A DNA stretch of 64,000 nt from positions 434,001 to 498,000 of the forward strand of contig NZ_CAAJGM010000111.1 in assembly GCF_900996235.1 (NCBI RefSeq), written 5' to 3'. Shown piece after piece: positions 37,024 through 45,485 of the stretch. Origin of the DNA: Paraburkholderia sp. BCC1885 (lineage in GTDB: Bacteria; Pseudomonadota; Gammaproteobacteria; Burkholderiales; Burkholderiaceae). Position numbers and translations under genes: made by a program. The notes under the pieces are model-generated. The model searched no databases, was not told the origin of the DNA, and saw only the letters and a list, made by a program, of their open reading frames with translations. Each line of letters opens with the position of its first letter. The stretch's first letter is position 1.

Positions 37024-38793
37024 ATGAACCAGCCTACCCAAGCGGCGCCGAATCCTTCCGTCGGACACGAGGCGCCGCCGCGCGCGCCGAACACCGACGG
37101 CATCTGGTACCACTCCTATCCGCCCGACGTGCCGCACGAAATCGACGTGCGGCAGTACGAATCGATCGTGCAGTTCTTCGACGAATGCACGGCGCAGTTC
37201 CGCGAGCGCGTCGCCTATGTGAGCGTCGGCGCGGATTTGAGCTACGGCGAGCTGGCGCGTAAAGCAACCGCTTTCGCGGCGTATCTGCAGAGTATCGGTG
37301 TCAAGCCGGGCGAGCGTGTCGCCATCATGCTGCCGAACACGTTTCAGTATCCGGTGGCTTTGTTCGGTGTCCTTAAGGCGGGTGCGGTGGTCGTCAACGT
37401 GAATCCGCTCTATACGGTGCGGGAGCTGGCGCATCAACTGAAGGACAGCGGCGCGCAAACCGTCATCGTGTTCGAGAACTTCGCGAAGACCGTCGAAGAG
37501 GCGCTGCCGGGTACGCGCGTGCAAAACGTGATCCTCACCGGTCTCGGCGACCTGCTTGCCGACGGCCTGAATCTGAAAGGACGGCTGCTCAATTTCGTGT
37601 TGCGCCACGTCAAGAAGATGGTGCCGAAATATCATCTGCCGAAGGCCGTGCGCCTGCTCGATGCACTCGCCATAGGCTATAACCGGCCGCTCACGCCGGT
37701 GCGCCCGAACCGCGACGATCTCGCCTTCCTGCAATACACCGGCGGCACCACCGGCGTCGCCAAGGGCGCGATGCTCACGCATCAGAACATCATCGCCAAT
37801 CTGCTGCAGGCGAAAGTGTGGTCGCAAGGACAACTCACCGGCGAGATCGAAACCGTGCTCACGCCGCTGCCGCTTTATCACATCTATTCGCTCACCGTGA
37901 ATGCGATGATTTTCATGGGACTGGGCGGGCGCAACATCCTGATCGCCAATCCGCGCGACACCAAACGTGTCATGATGATCATTCGCAACGAGAAATTCAC
38001 CGGCATTACGGCGGTCAACACGCTATATAACGCGTTCCTCGAAAACGAAGAGTTCCGTAAGCGCGATTTCTCCGACCTCAAGCTGGCGATGGCCGGCGGC
38101 ATGGCGACGCAAAAAGCCGTCGCCGAGCGCTTCAAGGCCGTGACCGGGCAGCCGATCATCGAAGGCTATGGGCTGACCGAGTGCTCGCCGATCGTCTCGA
38201 TGAATCCCGTCGACCTGAAAAACATGCGCGATTTCGAAGGCTCGATTGGATTGCCCGCGCCCTCCACCCAGGTGCGCTTCCGTAAAGACGACGGCAGCTG
38301 GGCCAATATCGGCGAAGCGGGCGAACTGTGCGTCAAGGGTCCGCAGGTGATGAAAGGCTACTGGAACCGCCCCGACGAAACCGCCAAGGTTTTCGTCGAC
38401 GACGGCTGGCTCGCCACCGGCGATATCGGCGTGATGGACTCGCGCGGCTTCATGCGGCTTATCGATCGCAAGAAGGACATGATTCTGGTGTCGGGCTTTA
38501 ACGTCTATCCGAACGAGATCGAAGACGTGATCGCCATGCATCCCGACGTGCGCGAGGTGGCGGCCATCGGCATTCCCGACGCTGCGCAGGGCGAACGCGT
38601 CAAGGTGTTCGTCGTCTCGCGCAATCCGGCGCTCAGCGCCGAACAGGTCATCGCGCATTGCCGCAAGAATCTGACCGGCTACAAGGTGCCGAAGGTGGTC
38701 GAGTTCCGCGATGAGCTGCCGCAGACCAATGTTGGCAAAATTCTGCGACGTGCCTTGCGCGACGAGGAACTCGCCAAACAGAACGGTGCCTGA
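37024..38793 (+). CDS. fadD: Long-chain acyl-CoA synthetase
   Basis: 589-residue AMP-forming ligase that activates fatty acids to acyl-CoA with ATP. The P-loop-like motif YTGGTTGVAKGAMLTH is near residues 238-253, followed by GYGLTECSPIVSMNP, GWLATGDIG and the fatty-acyl signature region DRKKDMILVSGFNVYPNEIEDV, with the C-terminal Lys in TNVGKILRRALR. The length and motifs match FadD. The start MNQPTQ has AGGAG 6 bases upstream. It lies about 100 bp past the thiolase gene and is probably part of the same pathway, perhaps with its own promoter. Confidence 0.92.
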   Translation: MNQPTQAAPNPSVGHEAPPRAPNTDGIWYHSYPPDVPHEIDVRQYESIVQFFDECTAQFRERVAYVSVGADLSYGELARKATAFAAYLQSIGVKPGERVAIMLPNTFQYPVALFGVLKAGAVVVNVNPLYTVRELAHQLKDSGAQTVIVFENFAKTVEEALPGTRVQNVILTGLGDLLADGLNLKGRLLNFVLRHVKKMVPKYHLPKAVRLLDALAIGYNRPLTPVRPNRDDLAFLQYTGGTTGVAKGAMLTHQNIIANLLQAKVWSQGQLTGEIETVLTPLPLYHIYSLTVNAMIFMGLGGRNILIANPRDTKRVMMIIRNEKFTGITAVNTLYNAFLENEEFRKRDFSDLKLAMAGGMATQKAVAERFKAVTGQPIIEGYGLTECSPIVSMNPVDLKNMRDFEGSIGLPAPSTQVRFRKDDGSWANIGEAGELCVKGPQVMKGYWNRPDETAKVFVDDGWLATGDIGVMDSRGFMRLIDRKKDMILVSGFNVYPNEIEDVIAMHPDVREVAAIGIPDAAQGERVKVFVVSRNPALSAEQVIAHCRKNLTGYKVPKVVEFRDELPQTNVGKILRRALRDEELAKQNGA

Positions 38794-38846
38794 CAGATAG
38801 CAGGATCACGATCGATTCCATGGATTCCGGATCTGGAGGAGAGGCA

Positions 38847-39845
38847 ATGAAGCACCGTTTTTTCATGCACTCGAAACACGCTGGCAATCTGCTGCGCCCC
38901 TGGCTTGCCGCAACGGCCCTCGCCTGCGCCTCGACGCTGGCGTTTGCACAAGCCGGCACGCAGCCACCCGCGAATCCAGACGCCACGGCGACCGCGCCGG
39001 GCACTGCTGCAAACCCCGCCGCCAACTCCGCCGCGGACACCGCCAGCGCCGTGCAGGCGCCCGCCACGCCGCCTTCGCAGGCGGGCAAGCTGACACTCGA
39101 CCAGCAGGTGCACTGGCTGCGGCAAGCCCAGCAAAGCGGCGCGCTGGAAAAGCTCGACGACGCCCAGCTCACCGCGCTGTTCCAGTCGCTCGATCCGCTC
39201 GCGCTGCCGCGTTATATCCAGGAAGGACCGAATGGCTATCCGTCGTATGAGTTCACGATGCTGCGCTGGGAACGCATCAAGGGTGACTGGCCGGACAAGC
39301 CCGATCACATGCTGGTGCGCATCGCGCACGACCCCTTGCGCATTTACGCCAAATGGCTGCCGGACGGCGGACACGCGGGTCAGGAAATCATCTACGACGA
39401 GTCCAGACGCAGCGACGAAATGTATGGACACCTGGGCGGCCTGCTAGGCGTAGTGCCGGTCTGGACGTCCACGACGGGGTCGCTGGCGCGGGCGCAATCG
39501 AATCATCAGGTGCGCGATCTGGGCACTAATTACATCGCCGGGCAGTATCTGAGCGAGGGCAAGAAGTACGTCGAAGCGGGCGTGCCACGCTCCACACAGA
39601 TTGCCGTGCAGACCATCGAAGGCGTGCGGGTGGTCACCTTCACCTATGAGACGCCGATCGGCCAGCCGCAGTTCTATGCCAAGAAGGAGACGCTCGGGCT
39701 CGATCTGCGGCACCCGTATTTCCGCACGGTCGAGTCGTATGCGAATGACGGCAAGATCTTCGAGAAGATCGTCTTCGAAAACGTCACGCCGAAGAGTTTC
39801 GACGATGCGGCGTTCGATCCGAAGAATCCGGCGTATAAGTTCTGA
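38847..39845 (+). CDS. Exported DUF1571 protein
   Basis: 332 residues. Signal peptide about 1-32 (ending TLAFAQ), then a Pro/Ala/Thr-rich linker of about 50 residues, then a globular DUF1571-like domain (about 90-332) with YEFTMLRWERIKGDWPDKPDHMLVRI and a C-terminal YANDGKIFEKIVFENVTPKSFDDAAFD. Probably periplasmic or outer-membrane attached; function unknown. It resembles LolA/LolB-like beta folds used for lipid binding, which is speculative. GGAGGAG precedes the ATG. It directly follows fadD. Confidence 0.8.
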   Translation: MKHRFFMHSKHAGNLLRPWLAATALACASTLAFAQAGTQPPANPDATATAPGTAANPAANSAADTASAVQAPATPPSQAGKLTLDQQVHWLRQAQQSGALEKLDDAQLTALFQSLDPLALPRYIQEGPNGYPSYEFTMLRWERIKGDWPDKPDHMLVRIAHDPLRIYAKWLPDGGHAGQEIIYDESRRSDEMYGHLGGLLGVVPVWTSTTGSLARAQSNHQVRDLGTNYIAGQYLSEGKKYVEAGVPRSTQIAVQTIEGVRVVTFTYETPIGQPQFYAKKETLGLDLRHPYFRTVESYANDGKIFEKIVFENVTPKSFDDAAFDPKNPAYKF

Positions 39846-39911
39846 GGTTCTACGAGGTCACGCTACGTGACGCTTGCTGCATGCTGCGTGCTGTGTGCTG
39901 CGTGCGGAGGC

Positions 39912-40328
39912 TCATGCGAGCCTTCCACGCCCGGCAGACGGCCCAAGCAGAAATGCCACTGGCGCGTGCAGTCCGGTGCAGCGTTCGCATTGATGCTCGG
40001 CCATGCGCCCCGAACGTAACGCCAACTGTCCCAGCACAAAGTAATCGGATGCACGCGCAAGGCCGACGACGAAACCCGGCGCCACCGCAAGACGCGGCGC
40101 GAGCGTCGTGTGCCATAGCATGCCGATGTCCGCGCCGCTTTCGAGGCTGATGTCGAAGATCGATGACCCTCTGCGCGCGGCGTCGCGCGCGAATGCGCGG
40201 CCGTCCCCGAGGCTGGTATCGACGAGCGCCAGCGTGCCGGGTGCCGCCACGGCCTGCGTCAGCCACGGCAACCCGACTGCCGCCGTGGAAAGCCACGCAC
40301 CGGTCATCATAAAAGCGCGCCTGTCCAT
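39912..40328 (-). CDS. Small exported protein downstream of the flavoprotein gene
   Basis: 138 residues with a signal sequence (MDRRAFMMTGAWLSTAAVGLPWL), where RR followed by a hydrophobic stretch resembles a Tat signal with an incomplete motif. The rest is a small domain of unknown family with LALVDTSLGDGRAFARDAARRG. It follows the flavoprotein oxidase gene by 55 bp on the same strand, so it is probably co-expressed and may be an accessory subunit. No cytochrome CXXCH motif is present, so it is not a PchC-like electron acceptor. Ribosome binding site is weak. Confidence 0.6.
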   Translation of the reverse strand: MDRRAFMMTGAWLSTAAVGLPWLTQAVAAPGTLALVDTSLGDGRAFARDAARRGSSIFDISLESGADIGMLWHTTLAPRLAVAPGFVVGLARASDYFVLGQLALRSGRMAEHQCERCTGLHAPVAFLLGPSAGRGRLA

Positions 40329-40383
40329 GGCTTTTAATCCGCTTCTCGCGCGTTATACGCCAGCGCCGCGGCCGTGCCGTCGC

Positions 40384-41961
40384 TCACGTATAACCCCGCC
40401 GATCCCGCCACTTCGCCGGCCACACGCCCTGCTTGCCGGGCGACAGAATGCCGGCCGGGTCGAGCGTGTCCTTGATGGTCTCCGCGAGGCGCAGCAACGC
40501 GCCGTCGTTGAAACTGTATTGAGCTGCGGCCAGGTCCATATACGCCAGATGTGACCGATATTCGCCGTAACCCGCCGCACGCGCGTCGCTCATCAGCACA
40601 CGCAACAGATCGCCCGCGGCATCAGCCTGGCGCGCATCGTCACGATCGAAAATAGCCGCGAAGATATGATTCAGATGCCGCGTGCCGGCCGTAAAGCCGC
40701 CGTAGTAATCGAAGCCATATTCGGCTGCACGGGCTTTCGTCATCGTGTACTGGCGCATCGCATCGCGCCCGGTCGCCGGGCACACCGGCGAGAAGTCGAC
40801 GTGCGCGCCCGCGCCGCCGCGCCAGTCGAGCATGCGAAACGCGGTCATGGCCGGAATGCCGGCGAGGTTGCGATCGCCACCGCCGGCAGGTTGCTCGTCG
40901 CCGCGATAACGCTGCGCTCGCAGGCGCGCGTGCGGCACCTGCGCGAAGGCGCGTTTCACGGCCGCGTATTGCGCGTCGATCACGTCAGGTGTGCCGTATA
41001 GCGCGAAATGCAGATTCCAGCGGCCAACGTCGAGCTTTTTGAGCATCGCGTCGATGGCCGCCTCCGGCATCGGCCCCGCGCCTTCGTACCATTGCGAGCG
41101 CGGCGTAAGGCCGGCCGCGCGGCGCAGACCGCCCTCGATCACGGCGTTGTTGCGGATGGTCTGATCGAGTCGCAAGGGCCGCAGAATGTCGACGATCGCT
41201 TCCAGATCCTCTTCATGCTGAAACTGGATTTCGCCGAGCAGATACGCCGGCGGCGCGGGCATCAGCCAGATGCCCATCTTCGTGACCACGCCATAGTTGG
41301 ACTGCATGAACATCGCATCGAACGACGGCCCGAAGCCCGGCTGAAAAGCCTGCCACGAAGTGCCGATTTCAATGCCGCCCATCCCCGTGCGCACGACGTC
41401 GCCATTAGCCAGCACCACTTCCATGCCGCATTGATGGGCCGCATGATCGCCATAGGCCGTGTAGCCGAAACCGCGCTCAAGCGTGTTGCCGACCACGCTG
41501 CCCCAACCCGCGGCAGGCGGATCGACCCACAACTTGTGACCGTTGCTGCGCAGATACGCATACAGGTCGAAGTAGCTGACGCCCGGTTCGACCAGCGCGT
41601 AAGCCAATGTTTCGTTGACCTCAATAATGCGGTTCATCCGTTGCAGGTCCAGCACCACCGAGCCCGTCAGCCGCGGCGCGGCGCCGCCGTAGGCAAGGTT
41701 GCGGCCGGTGGAGACGGTCCAGAGTGCAATGCGGTACTGGGTGGCCACGCGCAACACGGCGCGCACGGCTTCGACCGAATCCGGCTGCACCGCGGCGGAC
41801 GCGGCGAAGGCCGCCGCCGCGCCAGGCGCGAACGGATCGCGATAGGACGCAAGATCGGGCTCGGTGGCGATCACCTGCTGCTCACCCACGATCGCGCGCC
41901 ATTCCGCGAGCGCCCGCTCGAACTGCGCCTCGGACACATCCGGCGGCAAAATACGTGTCAA
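40384..41961 (-). CDS. FAD-linked oxidase, vanillyl-alcohol oxidase/4-cresol dehydrogenase family
   Basis: 525-residue flavoprotein. The PCMH-type FAD-binding domain contains STGRNLAYGG (84-93) and PGVSYFDLYAYL; NTLERGFGYTAYGDHAAHQCGME matches the segment of 4-cresol dehydrogenase flavosubunits, and the C-terminus DPAGILSPGKQGVWP is typical. Such enzymes oxidise para-substituted phenols. No partner cytochrome gene is adjacent, so it may act as an oxidase. The start is TTG at 41961-41959 with AAGGAG 5 bases upstream; no ATG nearby fits as well. Confidence 0.88.
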   Translation of the reverse strand: MTRILPPDVSEAQFERALAEWRAIVGEQQVIATEPDLASYRDPFAPGAAAAFAASAAVQPDSVEAVRAVLRVATQYRIALWTVSTGRNLAYGGAAPRLTGSVVLDLQRMNRIIEVNETLAYALVEPGVSYFDLYAYLRSNGHKLWVDPPAAGWGSVVGNTLERGFGYTAYGDHAAHQCGMEVVLANGDVVRTGMGGIEIGTSWQAFQPGFGPSFDAMFMQSNYGVVTKMGIWLMPAPPAYLLGEIQFQHEEDLEAIVDILRPLRLDQTIRNNAVIEGGLRRAAGLTPRSQWYEGAGPMPEAAIDAMLKKLDVGRWNLHFALYGTPDVIDAQYAAVKRAFAQVPHARLRAQRYRGDEQPAGGGDRNLAGIPAMTAFRMLDWRGGAGAHVDFSPVCPATGRDAMRQYTMTKARAAEYGFDYYGGFTAGTRHLNHIFAAIFDRDDARQADAAGDLLRVLMSDARAAGYGEYRSHLAYMDLAAAQYSFNDGALLRLAETIKDTLDPAGILSPGKQGVWPAKWRDRRGYT

Positions 41962-42045
41962 GTGCTCTCCTTAAGCTGCGTGGGGCGGCGGACCGGCCGC
42001 CCCAGGCGCCGCTCAAGCGCCGCCGCCCTGCGATGCGCTTGCGCC

Positions 42046-42510
42046 TTAACGACGCCCGCCTCCGCCGCCCCATCCTCCATGCATTCCGCCGCCATGCCAG
42101 CCGGCGGAACCGTGCCAGCCGCCGCGCGCACCCACGCCGAACGAGGCGCGGCTGAAATGCACATAGCCGACGGGATAGCGATGATGAAACCGGTCGACGA
42201 AAATAAACGGCCCGCCGAACCCGACCGACACGACGCCGCCCCAATACCAGGGATCGTAGTACGGATAAAGCCCCGCCGGATACAGCGCCACGCTGTTGTC
42301 GCCGCCCTGCACGATCTGCCAGGTGCCGTCCGGCTGCAGGCACGCGAGACCGGTGATCGGCTGCATGCTGCCGCCGATTTCGGCCTGCCCAGCGATCGTC
42401 TGGCACGGCGGCCCTGAGTTGGCCAGACTGTCCGTGACCTGAGCCGCCACGGGTCCCGCGCACGCCAGCAACAGACCCAGTACGGCGCAACGTCCTTTGA
42501 GATTACGCAT
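42046..42510 (-). CDS. Secreted Gly/His/Trp-rich protein, probable ECF target
   Basis: 154 residues with a signal peptide (about 1-23, ending GPVAAQ), a central domain with two Cys (PPCQTI, LACLQPDGTWQIV), and a Tyr/Phe/Pro-rich part followed by a low-complexity tail GGWHGSAGWHGGG. Probably periplasmic or surface-exposed; the function is unknown. It has a promoter motif GGAATA-N16-CGTT about 145 bp upstream that matches the motif before the nearby ECF sigma operon. Confidence 0.65.
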   Translation of the reverse strand: MRNLKGRCAVLGLLLACAGPVAAQVTDSLANSGPPCQTIAGQAEIGGSMQPITGLACLQPDGTWQIVQGGDNSVALYPAGLYPYYDPWYWGGVVSVGFGGPFIFVDRFHHRYPVGYVHFSRASFGVGARGGWHGSAGWHGGGMHGGWGGGGGRR

Positions 42511-42654
42511 GATCTTGTCCTACCCGACGGTCCGGCGTTGCGACCACCCACGCGGTCGTCACCGTGAAGACCCCATCGTTTTGCCTCGCTTTCGTCTGCG
42601 CTGCCGGCTGCGTGCTCATGCATCAGTCGCAGCGGCAAAACAGACTCGCTATAA

Positions 42655-42683
42655 CTAAACGACGCGCCGCCGAGCACTATTCC
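42655..42683 (-). promoter_or_regulatory. Putative ECF-sigma promoter of the secreted protein gene
   Basis: On the minus strand GGAATA (42683-42678), 16 bases, then CGTTTAG (42661-42655). The same layout precedes the lipoprotein-sigma-anti-sigma operon. The two-part GGAA(T)/CGTT structure with 16-bp spacing is typical for ECF sigma factors. Confidence 0.6.
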
Positions 42684-42798
42684 GCCCGCACGCCAACTGC
42701 GCGCAACGTGTGCGTTACGGCGTGTTTCAGGCGTCAAAATGACGGAATCCGGGCAGAAAGATGGCAGACGGACGGTCGCCGGCGCGGGCCATGCGGCG

Positions 42799-43596
42799 CT
42801 ATTGCCAAGACGACGGCTTGCCGCCCAGATCGCCGCAGACGTCGATGGCCATCTCGCGCAGCTTGCCCTCCGAGATCGGTCCGGACATCGCGTAGCCCAT
42901 GTGATCGCTGACCCAGTAGAAGGTGCGGCGGTTGCCGTCGCGGAACAGGCGGAACGCGGTTTCGTCCTCGGGAATGCCGGTCACATAGAGCGTGAGGCGC
43001 GCGCCTTCCTGGTTCTCGTACATGAACTGCGCCGCCGGTCCCGCTTCGCCCGGCAGCAGACGGCCGCCCACCAGCGAATAGCCGTATTCCTGCAGCGACG
43101 GCACCGAAAGCGGCCGGTTCAGGCGTTTGGACAACCAGGTGACGAGATGCTTTTCTTCGCTGGCGGCCACCTCGACCGGATGACGCTGCTCGGGCGTATA
43201 GACGGCGTAGGCGACGTCGGCGCGCTTCGCAAACGTCGCCGGCCCGAGACCGGGCAAACCGCCCGGCAGGCGCGCGGCTAGCGGCCCGAGCGCCAGCGCG
43301 AGCCCCGCACCGGCCACCAGCCAGCAGGCGGCGAGGCCGGCGCGCCGCCACAACGGCGCCCGCACGCGCACCAGCACGAACGACGGGTCTTCGGCCGCAG
43401 GCGCGCCGCACAGGGCTTTCAGCGCCGACTTCTGGGCGAGCCAGTCCTCGACCCGGGCAGCCGCGTGTGGATCCTGCGCGAGATGCTCGCGCACGGCGGC
43501 ATGCGCCTCGTCCGGCAGTTCGCCGTCGACGAACGCCGACAGCGCCTGCAGGTCAGGCGGCTTGGGCACAGCAGGATCGCGGTCGTCGTGGCTCAT
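42799..43596 (-). CDS. Anti-sigma factor, single-span membrane protein
   Basis: 265 residues. The N-terminal cytoplasmic part (about 1-80) resembles anti-sigma domains (LQALSAFVDGELPDEAHAAVREHLAQDPHAAARVEDW); it lacks an HxxxCxxC zinc motif. One membrane span lies at about 85-108 (AGLAACWLVAGAGLALALGPL). The periplasmic domain contains YTPEQRHPVEVAASEEKHLVTWLSKRL and a C-terminal sensor-like part. It overlaps the sigma gene by 4 bases (ATGA), so the pair is translationally coupled. It should hold the sigma factor inactive until a cell-envelope signal is perceived. Confidence 0.87.
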   Translation of the reverse strand: MSHDDRDPAVPKPPDLQALSAFVDGELPDEAHAAVREHLAQDPHAAARVEDWLAQKSALKALCGAPAAEDPSFVLVRVRAPLWRRAGLAACWLVAGAGLALALGPLAARLPGGLPGLGPATFAKRADVAYAVYTPEQRHPVEVAASEEKHLVTWLSKRLNRPLSVPSLQEYGYSLVGGRLLPGEAGPAAQFMYENQEGARLTLYVTGIPEDETAFRLFRDGNRRTFYWVSDHMGYAMSGPISEGKLREMAIDVCGDLGGKPSSWQ

Positions 43597-44114
43597 CCCG
43601 GATTTCTCACTATCTTGAGCGGCGCGGACTTACGCGTCGGGCCTTCGGTCAACAGCACGCGCATGTGCTCGCGCGCACGCGACAAACGCGACATCACCGT
43701 GCCAACCGGCACGCTCAGCGCAACCGACGCTTCCTGATAAGTTAGTTCCTCCACGCACACGAGCAGCAGCACTTCGCGCTGCTCGAGCGGCAAGCAATAT
43801 AACGCCCTTTGCAGATCGCGCAAAACCAGGCCGTCGACGACACCCGACGGCGCCTCCAGATTGCGCCACGGCGCGCTTTCCTCGTCAACCGCGATTTCGC
43901 GGCGAGCCCGCAACTGATCGATGTAAAGATGACGCAAAATCGTCAGCAACCACGCCCGCAGGTTGCTGTTTGGACGAAACGCCGCCCAGCGCGCCAAAGC
44001 GCGCTCGGCAGTGTCCTGCACCAGATCGTCCGCCCACGCGGCATCCCCCGTCAGTGCGCGCGCATAGCGGCGCAACTGCGGGAGCCACGAAATCACTTCC
44101 GCTTCGAACTTCAC
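43593..44114 (-). CDS. ECF RNA polymerase sigma factor
   Basis: 173-residue sigma-70-family factor of the extracytoplasmic function group. Region 2 is about 10-75 (RRYARALTGDAAWADDLVQDTAERALARWAAFRPNSNLRAWLLTILRHLYIDQLR); region 4 is about 110-160 (LPLEQREVLLLVCVEELTYQEASVALSVPVGTVMSRLSRAREHM). It is followed by its membrane anti-sigma factor with a 4-base overlap and preceded, about 25 bp away, by a small lipoprotein gene. The upstream promoter motif suggests autoregulation. Confidence 0.93.
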   Translation of the reverse strand: MKFEAEVISWLPQLRRYARALTGDAAWADDLVQDTAERALARWAAFRPNSNLRAWLLTILRHLYIDQLRARREIAVDEESAPWRNLEAPSGVVDGLVLRDLQRALYCLPLEQREVLLLVCVEELTYQEASVALSVPVGTVMSRLSRAREHMRVLLTEGPTRKSAPLKIVRNPG

Positions 44115-44138
44115 GCGGCGAACGTTACGCGCGGGCGG

Positions 44139-44288
44139 TCAATAACCGCCGGCGCCTGTGCTCATGCTGCCGCTGCTGCTGGTGGATGAACCCGACTCGC
44201 CGTCCGTCGCGCACCCCGTCAGGGTGAGCGTGGCCAGCGTCAGCGCAATCAGCGCGCACGCAGTCGAAACGATACGGAAAGGCTTCAT
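44139..44288 (-). CDS. Small lipoprotein, first gene of the ECF operon
   Basis: 49 residues: signal peptide with lipobox LTGC (Cys26), followed by a 23-residue Gly/Ser-rich mature part ending SMSTGAGGY. The start MKPFRIV is preferred to an upstream ATG. AGGAGAC lies upstream of the ATG. As the first gene of the sigma-anti-sigma operon, it may be an abundant envelope lipoprotein or a signal component. Confidence 0.7.
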   Translation of the reverse strand: MKPFRIVSTACALIALTLATLTLTGCATDGESGSSTSSSGSMSTGAGGY

Positions 44289-44597
44289 ATACTGTCTCCT
44301 GATAGGGGCAAGGCCGGCTGGCAACGCACGAAATGTGCGCCGCTATGGAGACTTAACGTAGGCAGAAGGCGTTTTATTCCGCCCACCTGGAGATAACAGT
44401 GTTGCAGGCTGCGCGCGGCCAGTGTTCCTCGGCCAGATCCCTAGCCAGATTCGTAACTCAACGTTACCGCGGGCAGTTATCAGATGCTTCTGAGCGCGCA
44501 AGCCGTTATAGTGGACCCACATCGCTCACCCGCCCGCGCTTTTCCTCGAAAAGGGTAGAATCGCGGCGAGCAACTGTCCTTCTTACCTGACTTGTCC
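44289..44597. other. Intergenic region between ECF operon and hfq2
   Basis: About 310 bp between divergent genes. It contains the ECF promoter motif described separately. The rest (44400-44597) should hold the hfq2 promoter, which I could not place with confidence. Confidence 0.4.
44352..44380 (-). promoter_or_regulatory. Putative autoregulated ECF promoter
   Basis: Minus strand GGAATA (44380-44375), 16-bp spacer, CGTTAAG (44358-44352), about 64 bases upstream of the lipoprotein start. Same spacing and core as the motif at 42655-42683. Confidence 0.65.
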
Positions 44598-45068
44598 ATG
44601 GCATCCGCAGAATCGCATCCGCAAAACGACTTCATGAACGCAGCGCGCAAAGAACGAAAGCGCGTCGAAATCTATCTCGTCAACGGCATTCGCCTGACGG
44701 GATGCATTGAGTCGTTCGATCAGTATCTGGTGATGCTGCGCACGCCGGTCGGCCTGCAAGGCATCTACAAGCGCGCCATCTCCACCGTGCAACTCGACAC
44801 CGGCACCCGGCCCGCGCCGCGCGCCGGACGCCCGTCGCACGGCGAGCACACCACGCGCGGCCCGCATGGTTCGCGCGAACCGCGTGAGCATCGTGAACCG
44901 CGCGAGCCACGCGAACCGCGTGAACCCTACGGCTCCCAGCCTGGCGGCGAGCGGCCGGCGTCGCCGGAGCGCACGCCCTCGGACGGTCCGGTGGTCGTCA
45001 CGCGCCGCCGGCGTCTGTTCGGCACCGGCAATGGCGAAGGTAACGGCGGCGGCAACAGCCACGAATAA
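44598..45068 (+). CDS. hfq2: Hfq-like RNA chaperone with long basic tail (Hfq2)
   Basis: 156 residues. The Sm core (about 10-68) has [27 protein letters not shown] (Sm1) and YKRAISTV (Sm2). In E. coli Hfq the Sm2 motif is YKHAISTV; here the conserved His is Arg, in the uridine-binding inner pore. The C-terminal half is a flexible tail with tandem REP/REH triplets (Arg-Glu-Pro), then a Ser/Pro/Gly-rich end. Burkholderia are known to have two Hfq proteins, the second with an extended C-terminus, and this gene fits that. It probably has specialised RNA-binding behaviour, for example in sRNA regulation. Confidence 0.85.
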   Translation: MASAESHPQNDFMNAARKERKRVEIYLVNGIRLTGCIESFDQYLVMLRTPVGLQGIYKRAISTVQLDTGTRPAPRAGRPSHGEHTTRGPHGSREPREHREPREPREPREPYGSQPGGERPASPERTPSDGPVVVTRRRRLFGTGNGEGNGGGNSHE

Positions 45069-45086
45069 GCCGTCACGCGCGGCGGG

Positions 45087-45314
45087 CTACTCCACCGGAT
45101 CGCCCAGCCGCCGCAAGATCTGCTCAATACGCAAACCCTGCTGGTGTGTCAGTTCGTAGCGGCATTGGATCGCCTGCACGCGGCGGCGCCAGTAGCCGGC
45201 ACTGAACACGCGTAGCGTCGGTTGCCGCGTGGCCCAGTCGAGATGCTCCAGTTCCGCCTCCACGACGTGCGACGCGCTCAAGCGCGGCATCTGCCGCGAC
45301 CGGTCCGATTCCAT
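45087..45314 (-). CDS. Small conserved-looking hypothetical protein
   Basis: 75 residues, soluble, with an acidic-hydrophobic N-terminal part (SASHVVEAELEHLDWATR) and a basic region (YWRRRVQAIQCRYELTHQQGLRIEQILRRL). GAGGTGA precedes the ATG at 45314, which is why this start is chosen over the much longer open frame. Convergent with hfq2, only 18 bp apart. Function unknown. Confidence 0.6.
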   Translation of the reverse strand: MESDRSRQMPRLSASHVVEAELEHLDWATRQPTLRVFSAGYWRRRVQAIQCRYELTHQQGLRIEQILRRLGDPVE

Positions 45315-45485
45315 TGCGTCACCTCGATTCTTCCGCACGGTCTGCCTCTGCGGCAGGCCTCTGCCGCGACACACCCAAGACGAGCCACCCGCCGTCAATT
45401 TCAAGGTTTTATCTGGCGTCATGCAGCTTCGCGCGGCACCTTGCGCTATCCTGACTGCTCGATACCCCCTCACGCGGAGGACGCC

